Below are positions 19,912-28,932 of a DNA stretch of 64,000 bases, in pieces; position 1 is the first letter of the stretch, and every line of letters begins with the position of its first letter. A program made the translations under genes and the position numbers. The stretch covers positions 1,674,001-1,738,000 of the forward strand of contig NZ_BTFW01000001.1 in NCBI RefSeq assembly GCF_033242265.1, in the 5' to 3' direction. A model generated the notes under the pieces. It was not told where the DNA came from and made no database searches. It saw only the letters and a list, made by a program, of their open reading frames with translations. Origin of the DNA: Novosphingobium sp. IK01 (GTDB lineage: Bacteria; Pseudomonadota; Alphaproteobacteria; Sphingomonadales; Sphingomonadaceae).

Positions 19912-21087
19912 TCAGGCCGTGGCGACGTCGGCCAGGGCTTCGATGAACTTCTCGATGTTGCCGGTGGTCAGGCCCGCGATGTTGATGCGGCCCGTGCCCG
20001 CCATGTAGACGCCGTGGCGTTCACGGATGGCGAGGATCTGCTCGCTCGAGAGCGGAAGCATCGAGAACAGGCCGTTCTGGGTGCCGAGCGGGTCCATCGG
20101 GATCGGGCCGACCTGCTGGGCGGCGGACAGACGGTCGCGGACCCAGCGCATGCGGTCGCGCATCTCGTCGAGTTCGGCCAGCCACATCGCGGTCAGTTCC
20201 GCGTCGGCGAGGATCAGGCGGACAGCCGCCGCGCCATGATCGGGCGGCATCGACCACGAAGCGCGGGCAATGGCCGAACCATTGGCCATGGCGCGGGCCA
20301 GGGCATCGCCATCGCTGGTCACCACATAGAACGCGCCGACGCGGTCGCGGTAGAGACCGAAGTTCTTGTCGCACGAATAGGCAACCAGCGCCTCGGGCAC
20401 GGCCTTGAGCACGGTGCGCAGGCCATAGGCATCGGCTTCCATGCCTTCGCCAAGGCCCTGATAGGCCAGATCGACCAGCGGCAGCACGCCCTTGGCCGCC
20501 AGCAGCGGGGCGATTTCGTCCCACTGGGCCGGGGTGTAGTCGACACCGGTCGGGTTGTGGCAGCAGCCATGCAGCATGACCAGATCGCCCGCTTCGGCCT
20601 CGTTCAGCGCGGTCTTGAGCGCTTCGAGGTCGGCGGTGCCGTCGGCAGCCATGTGCTTGAAGGTCTTGAGTTCAAGGCCGATGGCATTGACGATCTGGGC
20701 GTGGTTGGGCCACGAGGGGGTGCCCATCCACACGCGCTTGACGCCTGCGCGCTTGGCGACTTCGAGGGCCAGACGCACAGCGCCCGTGCCGCCCGGCGCC
20801 TGCATGCCTTCGACCTTGCTGGTGTCGAAATCGGCACCGAACACATAAGGGATCAGCGCGTGGACAAAGCCCATGTCGCCTTCGGGCCCGAGGTAGGCCT
20901 TCGAATCCTGATCGGCGAGGAGCTTGGCCTCGGCGGCCTTGATCGCCTTGAACACCGGGGTCGCACCATCGGAGGTACGGTAGACGCCGACACCGAGGTC
21001 GATCTTGTCTTCACGCGGATCGGCATTGTGCAGCTTGATCAGCGCCAGCAAGGCGTCGGCCGGCTGGGCCGCCAGGTTTTCGAGCAT
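19912..21087 (-). CDS. aromatic amino acid / aspartate aminotransferase (class I PLP)
   Basis: A 391-residue PLP enzyme of the AspC/TyrB group. It has the N-terminal start LIKLHNADPREDKIDLGVGVYR, the HGCCHNPTGVD segment, the PLP lysine in CDKNFGLYRDR (about residue 242) and the C-terminal substrate arginine in GRINIAGL. It interconverts aspartate or aromatic amino acids with 2-oxo acids. TyrB and AspC cannot be separated reliably by eye. It is a monocistronic gene. Confidence 0.93.
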   Translation of the reverse strand: MLENLAAQPADALLALIKLHNADPREDKIDLGVGVYRTSDGATPVFKAIKAAEAKLLADQDSKAYLGPEGDMGFVHALIPYVFGADFDTSKVEGMQAPGGTGAVRLALEVAKRAGVKRVWMGTPSWPNHAQIVNAIGLELKTFKHMAADGTADLEALKTALNEAEAGDLVMLHGCCHNPTGVDYTPAQWDEIAPLLAAKGVLPLVDLAYQGLGEGMEADAYGLRTVLKAVPEALVAYSCDKNFGLYRDRVGAFYVVTSDGDALARAMANGSAIARASWSMPPDHGAAAVRLILADAELTAMWLAELDEMRDRMRWVRDRLSAAQQVGPIPMDPLGTQNGLFSMLPLSSEQILAIRERHGVYMAGTGRINIAGLTTGNIEKFIEALADVATA

Positions 21088-21235
21088 GGGGAAGCTTTCT
21101 TTCGCGACTGACTAAAAGGAGCGCGGCTCCCATGCCGCCGCAGGTTCGGCGGCGCAAGAAGATTCGCCTCCTCGGGCATGCTGCAATGCACTACATTCGA
21201 ATCATTTCAGCCCCCAGCCAGATCAAGGCGCCAGA

Positions 21236-21958
21236 TCAAGACGCCAGATCGAGCCGATAGCCGACCCCCGGTTCGTTGCGCAGCGCGGAGGCCCCGGTCG
21301 GACGGTCCCCCTCCAGCTTGCGCCGGATGCCGCGCGCGGCCACGCGCAGATATTCGACATCGCTTTCATGGCCCGGCCCCCAGATCGTGCGCAGCAGCTG
21401 GGCATGGGTGACGACCTGCCCGGCATGGCGCACCAGTTCGGCCAGAAGCGCATATTCCTTGGGCGCGAGGTGGACTTCCTGCCCGCCCTTGCGCACCAGC
21501 CGCGCGGCCAGATCGATCTCGACATCGGCGAACCGCAGGAGCGTTCCCCCCCCCCCACCCGTGCCCCCGCCCGCGCTGCCCGCCAGCCGCGCCCGGTGGC
21601 GCAAGGCGGTCCGCACGCGGGCGAGCATTTCATCGGGCGCAAAAGGCTTGGTCACATAGTCATCGGCGCCCAGATCGAGCGCGGCAACCTTCTGCGCGAT
21701 GGCATGGCGCGCGGACAGCACGACCACGGCAAGGCCCGCCCCGACCAGTTGGGGCAGGATGTCCAGCCCGTCGCGGTCGGGCAGGCCGAGGTCGAGCAGG
21801 GCGAGCGCGGGGGCCTGTGCCTCGCGCATGAGCAGGGCCTGCGCCGCGCTGTCGGCCTCGCAGACGCGGTAGCCGGCTTCCTCGAGGCTGCGCCGCAAAA
21901 GCGCGCGGATCGCGCCATCGTCGTCGATCACCAGCACGCACGGTGATGTGTCCTTCAT
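21236..21958 (-). CDS. kdpE: OmpR-family response regulator, KdpE-like
   Basis: A 240-residue regulator: receiver domain with acidic pocket IDDDG, phospho-acceptor Asp56 (ALLDLGLPDRDG) and Lys in VTKPF, then a winged-helix DNA-binding domain (VRHAGQVVTHAQLLRTIWGP, VEYLRVAARGIRRKLE), which is the KdpE form. A linker of Gly/Ser (GGGTGGGGGT) is encoded in part by an 11-G run, unusual for such a gene. It overlaps the kinase stop codon and start by ATGA. Together they probably control kup, the only potassium gene nearby. Confidence 0.9.
   Translation of the reverse strand: MKDTSPCVLVIDDDGAIRALLRRSLEEAGYRVCEADSAAQALLMREAQAPALALLDLGLPDRDGLDILPQLVGAGLAVVVLSARHAIAQKVAALDLGADDYVTKPFAPDEMLARVRTALRHRARLAGSAGGGTGGGGGTLLRFADVEIDLAARLVRKGGQEVHLAPKEYALLAELVRHAGQVVTHAQLLRTIWGPGHESDVEYLRVAARGIRRKLEGDRPTGASALRNEPGVGYRLDLAS
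21546..21556. repeat. 11-base homopolymer inside kdpE
   Basis: A run of eleven C on the plus strand (G on the coding strand) lies in the Gly-rich linker between receiver and DNA-binding domains. A one-base slip would truncate the regulator. Confidence 0.8.
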
Positions 21959-23586
21959 GCCCCGTTCTCCGCGCCGGAATCCGTGTCATCGTCAACCGGC
22001 CGTACGAGATGGGGCGGCACGCGCAAGCTGAACCGCGCGCCCCCGCCCATCCCTTCCCCTCTGGCCCCCTCCCCTCTGGCCCGGTTCCCGGCGCGAACCT
22101 CCAGCCCCATGGCATCGGCAAAGCCCTTGACGATGGCCAGCCCGAGCCCGGTGCCCCCCTTGCGGTCGGAACCTTCGAGCCGGGTGAACATGCCGAAGAT
22201 CCGGTCCTCCTCGCCCGGCGGAAGGCCCGGCCCGCAATCGCAGACCGCCACTTCGATTCCGCCATCCTTTTGCCAGTCCGCCTCGATGCGGATCGGCCCA
22301 TTTGCGCCACCCCCACTTGCTCCACCCCCACTTGCGCCACCATGCCGCATGGCATTGTCGATCAGGTTGATCAGGCAATGGTGCAGCAACCGGGGATCGA
22401 CCATCACCAGCGGCAGGTCGCGCGGGACGGCCAGTTCCACAAGATCGCACAAGGTGGTCGGCGCCAGATGGTCGAGCGCGGCCTCGCAGGCTTCGGCCAG
22501 ATCGACCGGCTCGGCCTCGCGCCGCAAGGTGCCCGTCTCGATCCGCACCATGTCGAGCAGGTTGGCCACGAACCGGTCGAGTCGCTCGGCCTCGCCGCGC
22601 GCACTGGCAAGGGCCAGGGCCTGGTCGGCATCGCGCGGACGCAGCGCGCGCAAGGTGCCCAGAACGGTCGTGAGCGGGGTGCGCAAGTCGTGGCCGATCG
22701 ACGAGAGCAGCGCCCCGCGCAGCCGCTCGCGTTCCTGCACGCGGCCCAGCGCGATGTTTTCCTCCTCCAGCGCCATCCGCGCGAGCGCCAGCCCCGCCTG
22801 GGCAAGCAGGCTTTCCATCAGCGGCACCTGTTCGCCATGGAGCGGGCGGTCGACGTGCGCGCTGCCCACCCCCACGACCGCAAGCGGCCCGGCGGTCCCC
22901 GGCACGGGCAGGAACAGCCATTCCGAAGCGGTCGGCACGAAGCCGCCCGGCCCGACGGTCCGCCCGCTTTCAAAAGACCACTGCGCGGCGGTGGCCTCAA
23001 GCAGGTCGAGCCGCTCGTGTGCGCCGCTCCCGCCGACCAGCACCAGCCCTCCCGCCCTGTCCGGGGCCACGATCATGACCCGCAGCCCGAACACCTTGTC
23101 GATCTCTTCGGCCAGAAACGGCCAGAGCGCCTCGCGCCGGGTCACCGCCATGAGCCGCCCGGCAAAGCCCACCAGCAAGGCGTCGCGCCCGGCGCGCGCC
23201 TCGGCCAACTGGGTCTGTTCGCGCAGTTGCCCGGCCATGTGGCTGCCCACCAGCGCCACCCCGAGCAGGATCACCAGCGTGATGAAATGCGAAGGGTTGG
23301 CCACCGCGAGTGTGAAACGGGGCGGAATAAAGAAGAAGTTATAGGTCAGTGCCGAAAGCACCCCGGTCAGCAGCCCCGGCCGCATCCCCAGCCGGATCGC
23401 CGCGAACATCACCGGCACCAGATAGAGCAGCCCGATATCGGCAATGCCCGCCCGCGCAAACAGGACCAGCCCGACCAGCGTGACCAGCACCACCAGCGCG
23501 ACACAGGCCACCAGACCGGCGGCCGATGCGTGCCCGTCAGGCTCCCCCTGATTCATCATGGTACGAAACGCGGCCAGCCTGCTCAT
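21955..23586 (-). CDS. kdpD: KdpD-like histidine kinase lacking the N-terminal KdpD sensor domain
   Basis: About 543 residues. A four-helix DUF4118 membrane unit (LLYLVPVMFAAIRLG, YNFFFIPP) is followed by a GAF-like domain, HisKA with SSIGHDLRTPL (His near 299), and HATPase with NLIDNAMRHG, CDCGPGLP and GGTGLGLAIVKGF. These are the C-terminal two thirds of KdpD. The usual N-terminal KdpD and Usp-like domains (about 350 residues) are absent. The start is uncertain: ATG 23586 is chosen because longer frames (ATG 23763, GTG 23787) add an Arg-rich leader and would overlap the start of kup. Gly/Ser repeats lie in the ATPase domain. Confidence 0.8.
   Translation of the reverse strand: MSRLAAFRTMMNQGEPDGHASAAGLVACVALVVLVTLVGLVLFARAGIADIGLLYLVPVMFAAIRLGMRPGLLTGVLSALTYNFFFIPPRFTLAVANPSHFITLVILLGVALVGSHMAGQLREQTQLAEARAGRDALLVGFAGRLMAVTRREALWPFLAEEIDKVFGLRVMIVAPDRAGGLVLVGGSGAHERLDLLEATAAQWSFESGRTVGPGGFVPTASEWLFLPVPGTAGPLAVVGVGSAHVDRPLHGEQVPLMESLLAQAGLALARMALEEENIALGRVQERERLRGALLSSIGHDLRTPLTTVLGTLRALRPRDADQALALASARGEAERLDRFVANLLDMVRIETGTLRREAEPVDLAEACEAALDHLAPTTLCDLVELAVPRDLPLVMVDPRLLHHCLINLIDNAMRHGGASGGGASGGGANGPIRIEADWQKDGGIEVAVCDCGPGLPPGEEDRIFGMFTRLEGSDRKGGTGLGLAIVKGFADAMGLEVRAGNRARGEGARGEGMGGGARFSLRVPPHLVRPVDDDTDSGAENGA
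22300..22341. repeat. 15-bp tandem repeat inside the kinase gene
   Basis: Nearly three copies of a unit such as ACTTGCTCCACCCCC (starts 22300, 22315, 22330) encode the GGASGGGASGGGANG insert next to the N-box of the ATPase domain. Confidence 0.75.
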
Positions 23587-23819
23587 GCGCGTGAGGGATG
23601 CCAGCGCAAGCGCACGGGGTCGAGAGGCAAGTGGGGAAGCGAGCCCGGCGCGCGGCAGAAAGCGCGACATGAAGACCCGCATGAAGCCGGGCGTGAAGCC
23701 CCGCGTAAAGAATGCGTAAATTCCGTCGCGAAGCGCCACGAAGCGGCGTAGCGGCGCGGGCATGACTGCAACGTCCCTGACAGCCACTGGCGCGAGAGCC
23801 GATACGGCCAGTCCGCCCT

Positions 23820-23827
23820 CCCCCCCC
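23820..23827. repeat. eight-C run near the 5' end of kup
   Basis: Eight consecutive C lie between a plausible kup ATG at 23762 and the main kup frame. The ATG frame and the kup frame differ by one base, and the change of frame would fall in or near this run. Confidence 0.7.
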
Positions 23828-23894
23828 TCAGGATCCGGCCAGTTCGGCGCCCGGCGGCCACGGCCATGATGGCCATGGCGAAAACCATGGCCTG

Positions 23895-25736
23895 ATGCCG
23901 CTGGCCGTGGGTGCCATCGGCGTCGTCTTCGGCGACATCGGCACCTCGCCGCTCTATTCGCTCAAGGAAAGCTTCATCGGCCACCACCGGCTGGCGGTGG
24001 ACCCTGATCATATCTTCGGCGTGCTCTCGCTGATGTTCTGGACGATGACGCTGATCGTCACGGTCAAGTATGTCTTCGTGATCCTGCGCGCCGACAACAA
24101 GGGCGAAGGCGGCAGCCTCGCGCTGCTCGCGCTGATCGGTCGCCAGCTCAAGCCGGGCAAGCTGACCGCGTTCACCGCCGTTCTGGGCATCGTGGCGACC
24201 GCGCTGTTCTATGGCGATGCGATCATCACGCCCGCCGTTTCGGTGCTCTCGGCGGTCGAGGGGCTCACCATCGTCCACCCGGCCTTTGCCGAATTCGTCC
24301 TGCCGATCTCGGTGGCGATCCTGATCGGCCTCTTCGCGATCCAGTCGCACGGGACGGCGATGGTGGGCAAGCTGTTCGGCCCGGTCATGCTGGTCTATTT
24401 CCTCGTGATCGCGCTGCTGGGCATCCGGGGCATCATCGAGGCGCCCGAGATCCTGCTCGCGGTCAACCCGTGGTATGCGCTCAACTTCTTCCTGCTCGAT
24501 CCCATGCTGGCGTTCCTCGCGCTGGGCTCGGTGGTGCTGGCGGTGACGGGGGCCGAGGCGCTCTATGCCGACATGGGCCACTTCGGGCGCCGCGCGATCA
24601 TGGTCGCCTGGCTGTGGGTGGCGTTCCCGTGCCTGCTGCTCAACTATGCCGGGCAATCGGCGCTGCTGCTGCGCACCCCGGCGATGGTCGAGAACCCGTT
24701 CTTCCTGATGGCGCCCGACTGGGCCCGCCTGCCGCTGGTGATTCTGGCCACGATGGCCACGGTGATCGCCAGCCAGGCGGTGATCTCGGGGGCGTTCTCG
24801 GTCTCGCAACAGGCGGTCCAACTCGGCTTCCTGCCGCGCGTGCGCATCCTTCATACGAGCGCGAGTGCCGCCGGACAGATCTATGTGCCGATCGTCAACT
24901 GGGCGCTGCTGGTCATGGTGATCCTGCTCGTGCTGGCCTTCCGCACGTCGAGCAACCTGGCCTCGGCCTATGGCATTGCCGTCACGGGCACGATGTTCAT
25001 CACCGCCTGCATGCTCGGCGTGCTGACCTTCGCGGTGTGGAAGTGGCACCCGCTGGCCGCTGGCCTGCTGACGGGCGTGTTCCTGATCATCGACGGGGCC
25101 TATTTCGCCTCGAACGTGACCAAGATCCCCGATGGCGGCTGGTTCCCGCTGCTGGTCGCGGCCATCGCGTTCACCGCGCTCACCACGTGGTCGACCGGGC
25201 GGCGCATCCTGCGCGAGCGCCTCGCCGAAGACGCCATGCCGTTTGACCTGTTCCTCGGCTCGGTCTGCGAGAAGGTGCGCCGGGTCAGGGGCACGGCGGT
25301 GTTCCTCGCCTCGACCGCCGATGGCATTCCGCCTGCCCTGCTCCACAACCTCAAGCACAACCACATCCTGCACGAACGCGTGGTGATCCTGACCGTCATC
25401 ACCCAGGGCGTGCCCCATGTCCCCGATCACAAGCGCCGCGAGGTCGAGGATCTGGGCCATGGCTTCTACCGCCTGATCGTCAACACCGGCTTCATGGACG
25501 AAACCGGCATCCCCGCCGAGCTGGCCGCCGAAACCCGCGCGGGCGGGCCGTTCAAGGCCATGGAAACCAGCTACTTCCTCGCCCGCCAGACGCTGATCGC
25601 GTCGAAGCGGCCGGGCATGGCGATCTGGCGCGAAAAGCTGTTCGCGTGGATGGTGCGCAATTCGGAAAGCCCGATGCAGTTCTTCCGCCTGCCCACCAAC
25701 CGCGTGATCGAACTGGGCAGCCAGCTCGAAATCTAA
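23895..25736 (+). CDS. kup: low-affinity potassium transporter Kup/Trk
   Basis: A potassium uptake permease of 613 residues from ATG 23895, with about twelve membrane helices in the first 430 residues and a cytosolic C-terminal domain. Diagnostic segments are [58 protein letters not shown] and MAPDWARLP. Kup brings in K+ by proton symport. The frame is open upstream to 23781 and there encodes a His-rich stretch ([13 protein letters not shown]) typical of sphingomonad Kup N-termini, so the start shown is probably too short. A fitting ATG at 23762 is one base out of frame. Confidence 0.93.
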   Translation: MPLAVGAIGVVFGDIGTSPLYSLKESFIGHHRLAVDPDHIFGVLSLMFWTMTLIVTVKYVFVILRADNKGEGGSLALLALIGRQLKPGKLTAFTAVLGIVATALFYGDAIITPAVSVLSAVEGLTIVHPAFAEFVLPISVAILIGLFAIQSHGTAMVGKLFGPVMLVYFLVIALLGIRGIIEAPEILLAVNPWYALNFFLLDPMLAFLALGSVVLAVTGAEALYADMGHFGRRAIMVAWLWVAFPCLLLNYAGQSALLLRTPAMVENPFFLMAPDWARLPLVILATMATVIASQAVISGAFSVSQQAVQLGFLPRVRILHTSASAAGQIYVPIVNWALLVMVILLVLAFRTSSNLASAYGIAVTGTMFITACMLGVLTFAVWKWHPLAAGLLTGVFLIIDGAYFASNVTKIPDGGWFPLLVAAIAFTALTTWSTGRRILRERLAEDAMPFDLFLGSVCEKVRRVRGTAVFLASTADGIPPALLHNLKHNHILHERVVILTVITQGVPHVPDHKRREVEDLGHGFYRLIVNTGFMDETGIPAELAAETRAGGPFKAMETSYFLARQTLIASKRPGMAIWREKLFAWMVRNSESPMQFFRLPTNRVIELGSQLEI

Positions 25737-25764
25737 GGCCCGCCTACGCCTGCCGATCCGGTGG

Positions 25765-26397
25765 TCAGATCTCGACCACCTGATCGGCCAGCCGCGCCAC
25801 ATCGGCCTGCTGGTGCGAAACCATCAGCACCGGCAGGCCGAAACGGTCGCGGATCGCCGCGATCTGTTCGATCACCGCATCACGCCGCGCCGGATCGAGC
25901 GCGGTCAGCGGCTCGTCCATCAACAGGAAGCGGGGGCTGCGCAACAGCGCCCGCCCGATCGCCACCCGCTGCGCCTCCCCGCCCGAAAGCGTGCGCGGAC
26001 GGCGCGCCAGCAAGGGCGCGATGTCGAGGAACCCGGCCACCTCCTCAAGGCTCAGCCGCCGCGCCGCGCCCGGAGCCTCTTCCCCAGCCAGCCGCGCGCC
26101 AAACAGCAGGTTGTCGCGCACGTTCAGATGCGGAAACAGCCGCAAGTCCTGAAAGACATAGCCCGCACAGCGCGCCTCGGGCGCAAGGTTCACGCCCGCC
26201 GCCGCATCGAACAGCGTGACCCCGCCCACCACGATCCGCCCGGCACGCGGGCGCAGCAATCCGGCCACCGCGTCGAGCGTGCTGGTCTTGCCCTGCCCCG
26301 AAGGCCCGACCAGCGCGGTGATCCCCGCCCCGGCGGCAAAGCGCACGGCAATCTCGCGCGTGCCCCGTTCGAGCACGATGTCGACCTCAAAGGACAT
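25765..26397 (-). CDS. modC: molybdate ABC transporter ATP-binding protein, short form
   Basis: A 210-residue ABC ATPase with Walker A GPSGQGKT at 31-38, signature LSGGEAQRVAIGRALL, Walker B FLLMDEPLTALD and switch region MVSHQ. Order and company (modA, modB) make it ModC, which powers molybdate import. Typical ModC is about 350 residues with a C-terminal molybdate-binding TOBE/Mop domain; here the protein stops after the ATPase, so feedback inhibition by molybdate is probably lost. The start ATG 26397 overlaps modB by 11 bases. Confidence 0.88.
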   Translation of the reverse strand: MSFEVDIVLERGTREIAVRFAAGAGITALVGPSGQGKTSTLDAVAGLLRPRAGRIVVGGVTLFDAAAGVNLAPEARCAGYVFQDLRLFPHLNVRDNLLFGARLAGEEAPGAARRLSLEEVAGFLDIAPLLARRPRTLSGGEAQRVAIGRALLRSPRFLLMDEPLTALDPARRDAVIEQIAAIRDRFGLPVLMVSHQQADVARLADQVVEI

Positions 26398-27082
26398 GCG
26401 CGCGCCCTCCGCCCTGCCACCGCGCCAGCCCTTCGGACACCACCAGCGCGCCCAGCGACAGCACCACCGAGACCAGCGCCAGCCGCCAGACCGCCGCATC
26501 GCCGCCCGGCACCTGCAAGGCGGCATAGATCGCCAGCGGCAGGGTCTGCGTCTGGCCCGGAATGTTGGAGACAAAGGTGATCGTCGCGCCAAATTCGCCC
26601 AGCGAGCGCGCAAAGCCGAGCACGACCCCGGCCAGAACACCGGGCGCGCAAAGCGGCAAAGTCACCCGCGTGAAAGTGGTCCAGCGCCCGGCCCCCAGCG
26701 TGCGCGCGGCCTGTTCGAGCCGGGGATCGACCGCTTCGAGCGACAGGCGGATCGCCCGCACCATCAGCGGCAGCGCCATGACCGCAGCAGCCAGCGCCGC
26801 CCCGGTCCAGCGGAACAGCAGGGTCACGCCCGCCACCCGCTCCAGCCAGCCACCCACGATCCCCGTCGGCCCGAAGGCGATCAACAGCATCCAGCCGATC
26901 ACCACCGGCGGCAGCACCAGCGGCAGATGCACGAGCCCGTCGAGCAGAACCCGCCCGGCAAACCGCCCGCGCGCCAGCAGCCAGGCCAGCGCGAAAGCCA
27001 CCGGCAAGGCCCCCAGGATCGCCACCGCGCTCACTTTGGCCGAAAGCGCGACAACGCCCCATTCCCCGGCAGAGAGCAGCAT
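26387..27082 (-). CDS. modB: molybdate ABC transporter permease
   Basis: A 231-residue inner-membrane permease with about five helices and the ABC-interaction loop EQAARTLGAGRWTTFTRVTLPL followed by FARSLGEFGATITF, the ModB/CysW signature. It forms the molybdate channel with ModC and receives substrate from ModA. It lies between modA (17-base gap) and modC (overlap) in one operon. Confidence 0.93.
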   Translation of the reverse strand: MLLSAGEWGVVALSAKVSAVAILGALPVAFALAWLLARGRFAGRVLLDGLVHLPLVLPPVVIGWMLLIAFGPTGIVGGWLERVAGVTLLFRWTGAALAAAVMALPLMVRAIRLSLEAVDPRLEQAARTLGAGRWTTFTRVTLPLCAPGVLAGVVLGFARSLGEFGATITFVSNIPGQTQTLPLAIYAALQVPGGDAAVWRLALVSVVLSLGALVVSEGLARWQGGGRAHVL

Positions 27083-27099
27083 GGCCGCGCCCGCCCGGC

Positions 27100-27876
27100 T
27101 CAGTGCGCCACGAAGCCGAAGCGGCGGAAGATCGCCTTGCCTTCGGCCGAGATCAGGAACCGGCGGAACCCTTCGGCGTCCGGATTGGTCGAGGTGGTCA
27201 GCCGCGCGAGCGGATAGGTGATCGGCGCATGGCTGCCCACGGGAAAGACCCCGGCGATGCGCACCGCAGGGTCAGCGCGGGCATCGGTCGCATAGACGAT
27301 GCCCAGCGGCGCGGCGCCGCGCGCCACCAGCGCGAGCGCCCCGCGCACGCTTTCGGCGCGCGCCACGCGCGGCTCGACCTGTGCCCAGACCCCCATCGCG
27401 GTGAGCGCCGCCTTGCCATAGCGCCCGGCAGGCACCGCATCGGGATCGGCCATGGCCAGCCTGCCTGTTCCCAGCGCGCGCAAGAGCGGAAATCCGGGCG
27501 CCGGATAGAGCTTCACCCGGTTGCCCGCCGGGGCCGCGATCACCAGCGCATTGACCAGAAACGAGACCCGCGTGCCCTGGGCCACGAGCCCGGCACGCGC
27601 CACGTCGTCCATCCAGTCCTCGTCCGCCGAAACGAACAGGTCGGCAGGCGCCCGCGCCTCGATCTGCCGGGCCAGCGCCGAGGACGCGGCAAACGAGAGC
27701 ACCGGATGCGGATGCCCCTTGGCCGCCCAGCGATCCGCCGCCGCGCTCATCGATTCCTGAAGGCTCGCCGCCGCCAGCACGAGCGGCCCGTCCTGCGCGA
27801 AAGCGGGCGCGGCAGGAAGCGCCCCTGCGGCACAGAGCCCCACGACAGCCAGCAGACGCACCAGAACACGGATCAT
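27100..27876 (-). CDS. modA: molybdate-binding periplasmic protein
   Basis: A 258-residue periplasmic binding protein with signal peptide (cleavage after about residue 27, APAFA). The ModA core follows: VLAAASLQESMSAAADRW, FAASSALARQIEARAPADLFVSADEDWMD, and LAMADPDAVPAGRYGKAAL, which are the oxyanion-binding segments of the family. It captures molybdate or tungstate. It is the first gene of modABC. Confidence 0.95.
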   Translation of the reverse strand: MIRVLVRLLAVVGLCAAGALPAAPAFAQDGPLVLAAASLQESMSAAADRWAAKGHPHPVLSFAASSALARQIEARAPADLFVSADEDWMDDVARAGLVAQGTRVSFLVNALVIAAPAGNRVKLYPAPGFPLLRALGTGRLAMADPDAVPAGRYGKAALTAMGVWAQVEPRVARAESVRGALALVARGAAPLGIVYATDARADPAVRIAGVFPVGSHAPITYPLARLTTSTNPDAEGFRRFLISAEGKAIFRRFGFVAH

Positions 27877-27895
27877 CGAGTCACTCCACAGAGGC

Positions 27896-27913
27896 TATAT
27901 CCGGCAGGATACA
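27896..27913 (-). promoter_or_regulatory. palindrome upstream of modA
   Basis: TATATCC-GGCA-GGATACA is an inverted repeat with six of seven matching positions, 20 bases upstream of the modA start. Its place and TATA-rich arms would suit a molybdate-responsive (ModE-type) operator, but the spacing does not match the E. coli ModE site closely. No modE gene is in the window. Confidence 0.3.
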
Positions 27914-28043
27914 TGGCCCTCGTCTACAGGCCCGAGCCCCCCGAAGTCCATCGGGCAAAAGCGCCCCTTCCTTGCCGGCCACTTGCCCCGGCCCCCACTT
28001 TGCGCGAGAGCCGGAAACCGGCATGACCCGAAAAGGAAACACG

Positions 28044-28838
28044 ATGCGCGCACCCCGTTGGGCCCTGGCGGCCATGGCGACCCTCCCGATCCCGCTGGGG
28101 GGCGGCCTTGTGCTGTCCAGTCCGGCGCTGGCCGCGCCTGCCCTGCCCGAAATTCCCGCCCCGTGGCATTCCATCCCCGACATCGGCCCCCTGCTCAAGC
28201 AGGACCGCGTGCTCGGCCCCGCGCAGGCCGAGATCAGCATCGTCGTCTGGTCCGACCCGGAATGCCCCTATTGCAAGCAGTTCTCCGGCGTTCCCGATGC
28301 GGCGGTCGCCCGCGCCAACAGCGGCGGCACGGCCAGGGCCAATTTCGCGCTGCGCCTGCTGCCCCTGCCCTTCCACGGCGCGGCGGCGGTGGTCGGCGCG
28401 CTGGGCGCGCTCTGCGTGGCCGAGCAGGCTGGCCCGAACGGCTACTACAAGTTCCTGGGCGACTATTTCGCACGCACCGGCGCCAATGGCCGGGGCCTTC
28501 CGTCCAGCGGCGGCAGCGCCAAAAACGACAGCGCCAAAAACGACAGCGGGCGCGCGGCTGTCAGCGACCTTGCCGTCAAGGATGGCGCGAGCGACAAGGG
28601 CAAGCTCGAAGCCTGCCTGCGCAGCGACGACACCCTTGGCCGCATCGCCGCCGAGGGCGATTCGGCCGAAGCCGCCGATGTCGAAGGCACCCCGGCGGTC
28701 GCCCTGCGCAACAACCTGACCGGCGAGACCATTCTGGTCAACGGCGCGATCGACCCGGACACGCTCGACCAGGGCATTGCCCTGATGGCCCGGCGCGGCC
28801 TGCGCCATGCCGCCCCGCCGCCCGATTACGCCCGCTGA
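28044..28838 (+). CDS. periplasmic thioredoxin-fold (DsbA/DsbG-like) protein
   Basis: A 264-residue protein with signal peptide (to about residue 30, SPALA). The redox motif CPYC is at Cys74-Cys77 within VVWSDPECPYCKQF, and a cis-Pro is in VEGTPAVAL. This makes a DsbA/DsbG/Bdb-like thiol oxidoreductase or disulfide isomerase. The start at 28044 has AAGGA seven bases upstream; ATG 28023 is less likely. A 15-bp tandem duplication encodes SAKNDSAKNDS in a Ser-rich insert. A single gene, divergent from modA. Confidence 0.88.
   Translation: MRAPRWALAAMATLPIPLGGGLVLSSPALAAPALPEIPAPWHSIPDIGPLLKQDRVLGPAQAEISIVVWSDPECPYCKQFSGVPDAAVARANSGGTARANFALRLLPLPFHGAAAVVGALGALCVAEQAGPNGYYKFLGDYFARTGANGRGLPSSGGSAKNDSAKNDSGRAAVSDLAVKDGASDKGKLEACLRSDDTLGRIAAEGDSAEAADVEGTPAVALRNNLTGETILVNGAIDPDTLDQGIALMARRGLRHAAPPPDYAR
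28515..28544. repeat. 15-bp tandem duplication in thioredoxin-fold gene
   Basis: Two identical units AGCGCCAAAAACGAC (28515-28529, 28530-28544) encode the repeated SAKND in a flexible insert. Confidence 0.85.
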
Positions 28839-28932
28839 TTGTCCGGCCACCGCCCGATAACAGAGACAAAACGGGACAGGGATTTGCGCCAAACCAGCTT
28901 CCCGTGGGCCAATTTTGCTCTAAACGGCGTAA

